Below are positions 44,628 through 53,769 of a DNA stretch of 64,000 nucleotides, piece after piece (within the stretch, counting starts at the first letter, position 1; the number at the start of each line of letters is the position of its first letter). The notes beneath the pieces are model-generated. The model saw only the letters and a list, made by a program, of their open reading frames with translations. It was not told the DNA's origin and made no database searches. The translations under genes were made by a program, and so were the position numbers. This DNA comes from Ichthyophis bannanicus (taxonomy: Eukaryota; Chordata; Amphibia; Gymnophiona; Ichthyophiidae). Where the stretch lies: assembly GCA_033557465.1 (NCBI GenBank), contig CM066045.1, positions 137,661,596-137,725,595 of the forward strand. Reading direction: 5' to 3'.

Positions 44628-44690
44628 TGCAGTACACCCAGCCAGTGTGTCCAAAAGCAGAGGGTCACAGGTTCAAGCCCCACCTGTGGT
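44628..44690 (+). repeat. tRNA-like module
   Basis: GTGGTGCAGTACACCCAG at the A-box position and a GGTTCAAGCCCC B box near 44,671. Confidence 0.5.
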
Positions 44691-44919
44691 TCGTGCAGAG
44701 CATGTCCCTATGTTTTACCCTACAATGCAGATACAACAGCAACATGTGCAAAGTCCAAAGCAGCGGCGAACAGGGGTACAAACACCCACCTACACAGGCT
44801 CCACAATCCAAAGATGCATGGAGAGTCAGGCTGTTGGCCCCAGCATTGAGCTGAAGTTATCACCAGAGCACTACTTCTACCCCCTGCACAGTTTAGCAAT
44901 GTCAGTATTGTGAGCAGCA

Positions 44920-46220
44920 CCAGTGTGGCGGGCAGGGTTGCCAACCACCCCTATCTTTGTACAATGCTGCAATAGGAGTGAGCGTGTGTGTATGTCCATC
45001 CATTGTTCTGTGGCTGCCCACCCTTCACTAAGCCCAAGATGTCCCACTGTTACCAGCGTTAGCCTGAATAGGTGCATAATGAGGAGAAAGGTATTTTGGG
45101 TATGGCCCGGACAGGGCAGATTGGCCAGGATGCATCTTCACAGGGTGTGGGACAATGGCTGGGACACTGTAGTGCCTGACCACCACCTGCATGGACAGGG
45201 TGGCCACAGCATGGCATGCTGGAAGGGCACTCACCCTGACCGAGCAGTGACCATGGCAGGTCTAGGTTCCCACATAACGCTCTACACTATCTGTTTCCAG
45301 TGATATATTTGTGTTCCTCAGTCCTGGTGTCCCAATCACTGAGTTGCCTGCTTGTTGCACATAGTTTCTCTGTGAACAGGCTGGTGGACTATCTGCAGTT
45401 AGACTGTGCATGGTCAGAACATCTGTAAGGTACAGTCTGACTGTGCTGTCTGTTGGTGACTGGCAGACAGTGGTGGAAAGCAGTTGGGGTTTTCCAGACC
45501 TAACCCCAGCATTGCTGCTGGTCTGCCATTGCTCCAGTCATAGGTATGGCTCTGGCCCACCAACCCTGGAGGGCTGTCTCATACAAACAGGATGGAGGTT
45601 GCTTCCCCCGGGCAGGGGCACCTGTTCTTTACCTACAAAAAGGGTGATGTGGGCCCTTTGGGGTATGTAGTATATACCACTGCGACCTATAAAGGCACTA
45701 CTACACATAACTCATGCAATTCTTGGAACCCCTCTGCCCTGATAACAGCTGCCCATGTCAGCCAGACCCTAACACAGGGTACACACCAATCTGGGTGGTG
45801 TCTGGTCCCACAAGGGCACATGTGACTGCAGGATACATATGGACACCAAATTACCTTCAGCTGCACTGCACAGAACACCTGTCACACACTGGTAGTGATG
45901 GGGATGTACAACAGGACCTATCTCTAGCACCACATGTACAATGGACCTAGTGCTGGACACCAATCCTATCCCTCAGGGTGACCACAGAACCTGCACAATG
46001 GCATGGTCTGTAGCTACTCTGTGCCAGTATCACACATTGTCAGTTCGTCTTTCCAAGCTGAGGTACCGGAGAGGTGCAGACCCCATTTGGTGATCAGCTG
46101 TAGACTGCTATTCAGCATGTGCATTGCATCATGGGTATGGTGGGGTTACCCTATCCTGGCACTCAGAGCAGACAATTTGTGCGGTGACCTGCAGTCCTTC
46201 TGTACTCAGACATTGCTGTG
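44920..46220. repeat. Shared internal module, inverted copy
   Basis: The complements of copy-1 markers occur in reverse order: TGTGCATTGCATCATGGGTATG and GGTTACCCTATCCTGG near 46,118-46,160, and CAGGATGCATCTTCACAGGG near 45,128. This ties element 3 to elements 1 and 2. Confidence 0.55.
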
Positions 46221-46224
46221 ACAT

Positions 46225-46300
46225 ACACCATGGAGGTATAGCCTACTGGTTAATACAATACCATTCTTGGCAGTGTTCATGGGTTTAGTTCCTCCTTGTT
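46225..46300 (+). repeat. Weak tRNA-like module
   Basis: A GGTATAGCCTACTGGTTAA A-box-like segment and GGGTTTAGTTCC, a diverged B box. Confidence 0.35.
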
Positions 46301-46974
46301 CTCCCCTCCCATGCCTGTCCTACTCATATAGTGTGCATGCCTGTAGAGGTCATATTTTTGCAGATCTGTGCTTCCAGCCCATAATACCCTCGCCACAATT
46401 GCCAACATTCCCTCGGTTCGTCTATCTGCGTCTGTCAGCTGTGTAGAGTCTTGTCTTCCTGTGCAGGCTGCCACCCCATGTCATACCCTTTCCTGCATTG
46501 CGCCTCTTCATGCTAGCCTCGCCTATGCCTGATCTGCATGGCACCACCACTCCTCTGTCCACCCATCAATGTAACTATCCTGCCACCTCTGCCTCCACTG
46601 GGGGACACGTATTCCCATTGTCTGCCACCAACTGTTTTTCTGGTACTTTATATTGCCAACACTCTGTGCTGTGGTACAGCTGCCCCACCATGTTTTTTAT
46701 CAGTACTGGCTGGCACATGGGATGCCCGCAGATATGGCAGGTCCAGCGGCTCCCACTTCTCCCTCCTTCACTCACCTGTTCATTGCCTTTCCTGAGTGCT
46801 CTATCTAGTGATAGGGCTACATCTGTCTCTGTTCCGCACAGGTCATGCATGTCATCCTGAGGCACCTTGCAGTCCCTAGGGCACACTAACCTAGGACACC
46901 ATAACCTTGTTAGGCCACCTTAACCTATGGTTCCATAGCCCAGGGTGCCTTCTGCGGTGCCTTGTCCAAGGGTG

Positions 46975-47110
46975 CCTAATATGGCGCTTAGCCTAGGAGG
47001 CCCTATAGGGCGCCTTATGAGGCACCTTACAGGGCACCTTATAAGGTACCTTACAAGGCACCTTACAAGGCGCCTTGTAACGCTCGTTAGTCTAAGGCGC
47101 CTTGTAACGC
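46975..47110. repeat. Palindromic GGCACCTTATA array near the right TIR
   Basis: About nine head-to-tail 12-13-bp units of the type AGGCACCTTACA, many with internal palindromes such as GGTACC and GGCGCC. Confidence 0.7.
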
Positions 47111-47226
47111 ACGTTAGCTGTCAGCTTGCTGTAACGATGCAACGCCCATGCCTTTATATGGACATCTCTACCTTTACCGCAGAACCTACCGTGAATGACA
47201 TTACCACAGTTTAGTAAACATACCCA

Positions 47227-47419
47227 TTTGTTTGATGACTTGCAGGCCAGAATACAGGTATGAGACTTCCTCATTTCAAATTGAGCTTCTTTTGGTAAAT
47301 CTTCTAAGGCTTCCAGGATCCTGTAAAGAAAGAGAGAGAAAACAGTGAACTGCAGTCACTGCTAAATTTTCAGATCATTTAGCTAAGATTTTTCCTGCTG
47401 TTGACTTGTCTGTTACTTT
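47227..47419. repeat. Tandem duplication, copy B (right part)
   Basis: It resumes homology to copy A at the insertion point (GTTTGATGACTTGCAGGCC against GTTTGGTGACTTGCAGGCC) through GTTACTTTGA. Confidence 0.8.
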
Positions 47420-47471
47420 GAATAAACTCTTAAAGGAACAACTTAAAAAATCCTTAACTGTGGTGTAAAGG

Positions 47472-48041
47472 TTAGTTCTTTTGAAAATTTCTTAAAATAT
47501 GGAAAAGTAAGATTTCCTTTAGCAGCTTATGGGACTTTTTGATGACATAGACAGGAGTAAGAACGCCGATTTTCTTGATAAGTTTAGAATCTTGGGGATT
47601 TTGAGTGAATAGACAGTTGGAGTCTGACTGCTGAGCTGAATGGATGTATTGGCTGTGTGATTGAAGAGGCCTTGGAGAGTGAGTTTGAGAGGGAGTTTGA
47701 ATGTTTAAACTGATCTTGAGTGTTGGTGAATGGAGTTTGTTTATGAGAGAGTTTAGGATTTTCTTCTCTTTTTTTAGGTGAGCTACAGAAATGCTGCAGT
47801 TGTTGCTCTTGGTATTCAGAGTGTGGAAAGAAATTAGTTTACTCTGGAAAATGTTTCTTGAATAAATAGAAAAGTTGTACAAGCTGAAGCTGGGATATTT
47901 TATTTTTTGCTCCTTGTTTTCCAAATGTGGTAATTTAAAACTGGTACCTGACTGGAGAACATAGAGAAGCTGTGAGAGTTTATTAGCTAAACAGACTAGG
48001 AAACGTAAGGCCTGATATTGATCTGGGATGCTACGGCACAT
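47472..48041 (-). other. 189-codon unidentified reading frame
   Basis: An open frame rich in Ser, Lys, Leu and Asn with no motif I recognise, no signal peptide and no evident promoter or splice signals. It lies in unduplicated sequence to the right of copy B and its start overlaps the edge of a MITE-like segment. Chance openness is the simplest explanation, but it is the longest frame here that no element accounts for. Confidence 0.2.
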
Positions 48042-48059
48042 AGCCTTCGCCGCCTTCCT

Positions 48060-48195
48060 ATAATCCGATATTCAATGCTTGGGTCTCATGTGACCCCAGT
48101 GTTGAATATCCGGGGTCACCACACAGCCTCTACAGCCGCCAAAGCTAACAGGTCTGTAAACCGTGTAAATGTCTTTCAATATAGGGCCCTTAATT
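48060..48195. repeat. Short GATATTCAAT-family MITE derivative
   Basis: CGATATTCAATGC and GTTGAATATCCGG form an inverted pair at 48,065-48,115, followed by the GCTAACAGGTCTGTAAACC block also seen at about 6,470 and 19,100. Confidence 0.5.
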
Positions 48196-48382
48196 ACATG
48201 GCTAAAAATTGTTTCTCAGAAATTAGATTTTTTTTCCTTGAATGGTTCCTCAAATTTCTTTTAAAGAAGTGGTTTGATAAACATTAACTCTCAACTTTAA
48301 AGCTGTGCTCAAATAGGATTGAGTTACAAGAAAACCTAAAGATTTTTAAACTGCTTAAACTGGAAAACGTTTTTTTAAGATT

Positions 48383-48595
48383 ATGTTTATTTAACTAGGC
48401 TTATATACCGCTTTTCTGCAAGTCAAAGCGGTGTACATTCAGATAATGTATATATATTTCCCTTGTCCCCGAAAGACTCACAGTCTGTTTTTGTATCTGA
48501 GGTAATGGAGGGCTAAGTGGCTTGTCCAAGGCCGCAAGGAGCACCTGTGGGACTAGAAACCCCAGTCCTTCTGGCCCAAGGTTGCTGTTGACAGG
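48383..48595 (-). repeat. tRNA/L2 SINE, head truncated (minus strand)
   Basis: L2-type tail (TTATATACCGCTTTTCTGC and AAAGCGGTGTACATT), then the core GGTAATGGAGGGCTAAGTGG. It stops before the B box. Confidence 0.65.
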
Positions 48596-49061
48596 TGATT
48601 GTGCTTAGTGAAAGGAACCCTATGAGTGAGAAAGGCTGTGGAATATTGAGTGTATATTTATGTCAATGCAACAGCTCAGTTAAGAATTTGTTTTTTAGTT
48701 CTTTAGGTCTTGTCTGTTTGAGAGTGTTTAAAGAGCTTGAATAGTGAGGAAGCCATGAGGTTTAGCTGTGGGTAACCCTTCCCCCCAAGCCATGAGGATT
48801 TTACATAGTGATCAGCTTGCTAAGAAAAGACATAAAGGTTTCAGTAGGCACCCTTCCCCCCCCCCCCCTCCAGGCCTGAGCACAATACCCCCTTGCCCAG
48901 AAATCAGCAGACCAGAGCATACCGCTTTGGACAGGTCACCCAGGCACCTTCCCCAGGGGCTGCTGATTGAACAGGCCTGAGCAAGCTGGGCAAGCCTGGA
49001 CAAGTTAAACAGGCCAAACAAAGCTGGTGATACAAAGTGCTCATGAGCCCTGAAGACTACA

Positions 49062-49608
49062 GTGCCAGTGATTAATGAAACAAAAGGGATGGCAGGGTGT
49101 AGCCAGAATGACTCAACACTAGCAAGAATAAAAGCCATTAATATGTTAATAAGGGTGGATCCCAGGGAAAGAGGCCTCTGCAGACCCTACAACCTTTTAC
49201 AGACAGTACAGCAACTTTTGCACACGGAACAAAACTTTTGTGCAGGAGTTGCTACAGAGGGTATAGGGTATGTGTTGTTTTAAACTCACTGACGCAAGTG
49301 TTTCCATTGAACACTCTATCCAAGACCTACGTGATCTAGTTAATCATATTACTGACCCGTCCATGGGTCCTGGGTTGTTTATGAAATGGTTCAGTTGGCT
49401 AGGGGGACTAAAAAGCCTAGTGGTAGGGGTTCTTTTTATTTTACTGCTATGTGCCATTCTGCCATGTTGTATCCCCATTCTTTACCACTTCATTACCACC
49501 ACCCTTGATACCCTGGTAGAACGCAAGGCGGCTACCACTGTCATGGCCCTGACCCAATACACCCCTCTGCGGCTTGCCTCCAGTAATACTGCCCTCTACC
49601 ACCCCTAG
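49062..49608 (+). pseudogene. env: Retroviral env TM remnant
   Basis: Two overlapping frames (49,062-49,283 and 49,270-49,608) together cover part of a TM ectodomain, including a cysteine followed shortly by a Cys-Cys pair at the frame junction, an amphipathic segment, a ~23-residue hydrophobic membrane anchor with a double cysteine near its end, and a short cytoplasmic tail. The frame break lies near 49,265-49,280. The surface subunit, signal peptide and furin-type site are missing, so this is a non-functional fragment. Confidence 0.65.
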
Positions 49609-49638
49609 CGGTTGAGGTCTCACTTAAAAAGGGGGGAG

Positions 49639-50092
49639 TGAGGCAGCCATGAGGTTTAGCTGTGGATAACCCTTCCCCCAAGCCATGAGGATTTTATATA
49701 GTGATCAGCTTGCTAAGAAAAGATATAAAGGTTTCAGTAGGCACCCTCCCCCCCCCCCCCAGGCCTGAGCACAATACCCCCTTGCCCAGAAATCAGCAGA
49801 CCAGAGCATACCGCTTTGGACAGGTCACCCAGGCACCTTCCCCAGGGGCTGCTGATTGGTGGACAGGAAATACCTGAGACGAATGAGATTGTAGAATGAG
49901 TTTGAAAATGTACTGTATATAAGACAATGTAGGACGTCCTTCGGGGCTCTCAGATTTTTGTGGAGGGTACCGGCTCTCTGTCTGGGCCTGTGTGCACATT
50001 AAAAGATCCTGTTTGCATTCCAGCCTGTCTGTGTGCTTCCTTCTGTGGGTGAGTGAGAGAATGAGAGCATTTTCAGCTGCTTGGCTGCAACA
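49639..50092 (+). repeat. ERV 3' LTR (454 bp)
   Basis: It follows an A5G6-type polypurine tract, starts TG and ends CA, with terminal inverted repeats GCAGCCA and TGGCTGC. A TATA-like TGTATATAAGAC lies near 49,912 and a variant polyadenylation signal ATTAAA near 49,999. Confidence 0.75.
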
Positions 50093-50096
50093 ATAG

Positions 50097-50707
50097 GACT
50101 GAGTAAAGGTTTGATTGGATGGTGAGTGGGAGCTGAAAGAGAGTGCATGTGAATGGGGGAGTTAATTGTTTTAAAAAGAGAAAAAGGATTTTTCTGTAAA
50201 ATAAAATCCTGACAAGCTTGTCAATTTAATTTAATTTAATTTATTTGTTTAAATGGGTGATTATAGAGGAACTGAGAGTTAGAGTAAAGGAACTTGGGAA
50301 AGGAAAAAATATTTAGTGATAGCTCAGTGATAGAGAAGAAATTCCAAGCTTCAAGAAAGAACTCCTGTTCCTGTGTCCTGGGAAAAAGCGTCAAGAAAGA
50401 AGAACCTGGCCTCGTCAGAAGAACTTAGAGCGATAAGTAGCTACCAACTCAAAATTGGTCATACGCACATATTTGAGCTCAAATACATTCCTATACTCAG
50501 AAATTAGTTGGAGAATTTAACGTTAGTTCCTCATCTGAGACTGAGGATTTTAATTAGTTCTTGGAATTTTATTCGTAAGTGTTAATACATATTGAGACAA
50601 TATTTAAAACTGTTAAACAATATTCAAACAGGATGTTGAATTTTATTAATTTTTCTGATTGTTCAGATGATTAGTGACTTCTTGTACCTACTGGATTTCA
50701 ATCTTTT
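50097..50707. other. Interval without recognisable features
   Basis: AT-rich; contains a short (TTTAA)n run at about 50,224-50,245. Nothing else was recognised. Confidence 0.35.
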
Positions 50708-50720
50708 GGGAAAGATTTTT

Positions 50721-51520
50721 TTTTATGTAATAAATTTGATTGAGCAGTTTCATATAACATTCTTACAACCCCAACAAAGATAACAATGACAATGAGGTAT
50801 AAAATTTACCATTATCCAACGACCTTATTAGCCGGCCAGTGAACAACAAGTTCGAGTGAGATCAACTATTATGCAGCCATTACAGATAACAATGCCTATA
50901 GGTAGGACCATGCATCATCAAACTAGCCATAAACAAGTGAATTAATGCCCCCCTCAGAGAACTGCCTTACTCAGGACAGGACATGCAGAACAATACAATT
51001 ACAATACAGGTTCAATATAATACTTTACAATAAATCTCTAAATACAGATACAAATACACATACAAAAACAGTTGGAAAGCCCTCCCGCCTATAAGTACCA
51101 TTGGTGAAGAGAAGCATGAGGTTAAGGCTAAGCGACTACCACCCCCATACGTTCCAACTGCATATAACGATTACCCCTCTTCCCAGCGTCCCAATACAGA
51201 ACTGAGAACGGGAAACAAACATTTTAAATCCCTTAAGGGGATTAAGATATACTCAGGACCCTGCTCAATCTATCCCCCTCTTCTGACCCCTCCCCCCTCC
51301 TGACATCTCCCCTCCCACCCCTCCTCCCTCCCCCTCCTCTCCCATCCCATCTGACCCATCGAGCCCCAAAAGAGCAAAGGAAAAGATAGAAAGAAGAAAA
51401 GAGTAGCAGACCATAGGGAAAAGAAAATCAACCTAGAGAGAATAGAACATCATGCCAGGTTGCAACCGGAAAGTCTTAACACCCCAGTTTTTCCTGAAAA
51501 ACGGAGCTCCACAATTCCTC
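50721..51520 (-). mobile_element. 5'-truncated LINE 3' tail with 13-bp TSD (minus strand)
   Basis: GGGAAAGATTTTT occurs at 50,708-50,720 and again at 51,521-51,533. Between them are ~800 bp beginning with a T run (poly(A) on the minus strand), then TATGTAATAAATTTG and C-rich UTR sequence. The style resembles the L1 3' UTR at 59,969-60,260. No coding remains, so only the 3' UTR was copied. Confidence 0.7.
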
Positions 51521-51704
51521 GGGAAAGATTTTTAAAACAGAATATTAACACAAATTATCTGTGTATATTTATAAAAATTGTAATTTATTCTGTTTATGTC
51601 CACCATAAGACATAGGTTATGTTGTCTCCTCACTTCTATAGTGTCATCATATACTTACCATTTACATGGAAAGTGAATAAAATTTAGCCACTGTAACATA
51701 ATTA

Positions 51705-52100
51705 TTCATTTATTTATTTGTCAGAGCTTATATACTGCTTTTCATTGGGTCAAAGCAGTTTATATTGAACGGAAGAGGTTCAAATTACATATAACAGCCA
51801 ACTATGTACAAGGAGCATTGTAACTATATATGAGTAGGTCTATAATGTTAGCCGTTTCTATGGTCACATTTAGTGAGGGAATCAGTATGTTCTTGGTTCA
51901 GAGTCTGGGTTGAAGTGTCTTGAGAACAGGAAGGCTTTACGGTGTTTGCAGAAGGAATGGAGATCAGAGTTATTTCTTATATGGTTTGGGAGTGTGTTCC
52001 AGATGGAGGGTGCATGTAATTCAAAGGCTCTGTGGCAGGTTTGTTGTGAGTGCTTTGTTCTGGAGTATGGTATAGTGAGTTTGTGGGTCATGCAGAGTCT
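51705..52100 (-). pseudogene. L2-clade LINE 3' end with C-terminal coding remnant
   Basis: The tail TTATTTATTTGTCAG and stem AAAGCAGTTTATATT lie at 51,705-51,770. The minus frame 52,091-51,882 encodes FELHAPSIWNTLPNHIRN, the conserved C-terminal box of L2/CR1-group ORF2. It is cut near 52,100 by the DIRS element. Confidence 0.7.
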
Positions 52101-52245
52101 TCATGGAGGGGAGAGCACTTTGAAAGCCCTTTGTGCCCCCCTTTCTCCCGCAGCGGTATTGTACAGTTGTTTTTTGTTTTCTGGATACAGTTTATTGCTT
52201 AGGCCTAGGCACTTAAGCATCTCCTTAGTAAGCCTCCTGGAAAGC

Positions 52246-53769
52246 ATGACTGGCAAATCAAGGTGTCCATCCTGTGGCAAGCGGAGGGGCACTTCCTCGG
52301 AGGCAGGAATCTGCAGGGGTTGTGCTGCAGTGGCTACCTCCGTGGAGCAAGAAATTAGCTTGTCAATGGCCCAGGTTTTTCAGGGGTCCGGGGACTCCCT
52401 GGAGGGGGAGGTAGGGTCCCAGTTACCGCCTGCTACTCGCTCAGAGGTACTCGCCCCCCCCTCTGTCCCTCCCCCCTCTTCCCAGCGGGGAGGGGGGGTC
52501 GGAGATCTCTTCTCCCCTGATTTCGTTCTCTTGCTCCACCAAGCCTATTGCATGCGCAAGCAGGGGCTTGGGGCAGGGGAAGCGGGCCCGCCGGCAGAAG
52601 CCAGGTTAGCCAGACCTATGAGGGCAAGCGGTCAGGATTCAGGGATACCGCTGAAGCGCTCCAGGCTAATGAGTGAAAAAATCCTCACATCCCTTTCCCA
52701 GGGCACGCCAGAGGAGGAGGGCTCTGAAAAGGATTTAGAGGAGGAAGAAGAGGAGCTGGAAGAAGGGGAGATCCCGGAGGAGGACCATTCTCGCATAGTT
52801 AGAGTTTTTCGTCGAGAGGAGCTCCCTGCCTTAATCAATGAGTCCTTAAAAGCCCTCAACGTAGCCTCAGACACCCCAGCAGAGGACGAGGCATTGGAGG
52901 ATCCCTTAAACCAGGCCATCAGGAGGTCCCAGAAAGTTTTCCCTGTCCACAGGGTGGTGCGTCAGATGATACAGGAGGAATGGGATCAACCAGAGTCAGG
53001 TTTGAGAGGGGTCCGAACCATGGCTCGCCTCTACCCTCTCCCAGAGTCAGACAAAGAGCTGCTGAAGTCCCCCAGGGTGGATGCAGTGGTATCAGCAGTT
53101 ACTAAGAAGACGACTATCCCAGTTGAGGGCGCCACGGCCTTAAGAGATGCTCAAGACAGGAAGTTGGATACGCTCCTGAAACAAGCCTTTGATGTAAGCG
53201 CTCTTGCCTTGCAGGCCTCCGTGTCAGGAGCTTGGGTGGCTCGGGCCTGTTTAAGGTGGGCACAACAGATCCAGGCAGCAGAGGGCTCAACGGGCGAATC
53301 ACAGGCCAACTCGGCTAGGGTGGAATCCGGAGCAGCCTACTTGGCGGATAGTCAGTATGACCTCATCAGAAGCCTAGCCAAGAACATGGCCTCAGTGGTG
53401 GCGGCTAGGCGTTATCTGTGGCTACGGAATTGGGCAGCGGATGCTTCCTTGAAGGCACGCCTGAGTCGACTTCCCTTTAAGGGGAAGCTGTTATTTGGAG
53501 AGGATTTAGAGAAGTTAGTAAAGGACCTGGGTGAGTCTAAGGGAGGCAGGCTCCTGGAAGATAGACCAAAGCAAGGGCGCACCTTACCCCCAGTACGTAC
53601 CCAGCCTAGGGACTCGCGGAGGTTTCGCCCAGCCAGGTCAAACCCTTTTCCCAGGGGCCATTTTCCCTCGAAGGGACAAGGTTTCAGAGGGTTTCGAGGA
53701 GCAGGTCGAGGTTTTGGGGCATCCTCCTCCTCCTTCTCAGGATCCAGAAAACAATGGCGGCTGCGATAG
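52246..53769 (+). CDS. gag: DIRS gag-like protein
   Basis: A 507-residue product from ATG at 52,246. I prefer this start because it follows the end of L2 homology and opens with a Cys pair motif CPSCGK and a second pair CRGC about 20 residues later, a likely zinc ribbon. Around residues 160-185 there is a long Glu-rich tract. The middle contains ALRDAQDRKLDTLLKQAF and a following Ala/Trp-rich helical part typical of DIRS-group gag-like proteins. The C-terminus is Arg/Gly/Phe-rich (RGFRGAGRGFG), suited to RNA binding. The ORF is intact. It overlaps the next ORF by 16 bp in another frame, probably because a deletion joined them. Confidence 0.7.
   Translation: MTGKSRCPSCGKRRGTSSEAGICRGCAAVATSVEQEISLSMAQVFQGSGDSLEGEVGSQLPPATRSEVLAPPSVPPPSSQRGGGVGDLFSPDFVLLLHQAYCMRKQGLGAGEAGPPAEARLARPMRASGQDSGIPLKRSRLMSEKILTSLSQGTPEEEGSEKDLEEEEEELEEGEIPEEDHSRIVRVFRREELPALINESLKALNVASDTPAEDEALEDPLNQAIRRSQKVFPVHRVVRQMIQEEWDQPESGLRGVRTMARLYPLPESDKELLKSPRVDAVVSAVTKKTTIPVEGATALRDAQDRKLDTLLKQAFDVSALALQASVSGAWVARACLRWAQQIQAAEGSTGESQANSARVESGAAYLADSQYDLIRSLAKNMASVVAARRYLWLRNWAADASLKARLSRLPFKGKLLFGEDLEKLVKDLGESKGGRLLEDRPKQGRTLPPVRTQPRDSRRFRPARSNPFPRGHFPSKGQGFRGFRGAGRGFGASSSSFSGSRKQWRLR

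Larger units (their letters stand above)
43697..47226. mobile_element. Long-TIR element 3 (PIF/Harbinger-like, 3.53 kb)
   Basis: It starts GGGGTATGTTTACTAAACTG and ends CCACAGTTTAGTAAACATACCC plus one altered base. The TSD is TTT (43,694-43,696 and 47,227-47,229). Comparison with copy A of the duplication shows a precise insertion. The left subterminal region (43,718-43,805) is packed with TAACGTTA and GTTAACG motifs; the right one has GGCACCTTATA arrays. The interior holds an inverted copy of the shared module. No transposase was recognised. Confidence 0.75.
48745..50092 (+). mobile_element. Internally deleted endogenous retrovirus
   Basis: The left LTR fragment (48,745-48,972) begins TGAGGAAGCCATGAGG and the full right LTR (49,639-50,092) begins TGAGGCAGCCATGAGG. 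Between them only env TM sequence and a polypurine tract survive. ATAG flanks both outer ends (48,741-48,744 and 50,093-50,096), a 4-bp TSD as in gammaretroviruses. The left LTR loses its downstream half exactly where internal sequence begins (after CTGCTGATTG), so one deletion removed the rest of the 5' LTR, gag, pol and most of env after integration. It cannot produce virus. Confidence 0.8.
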
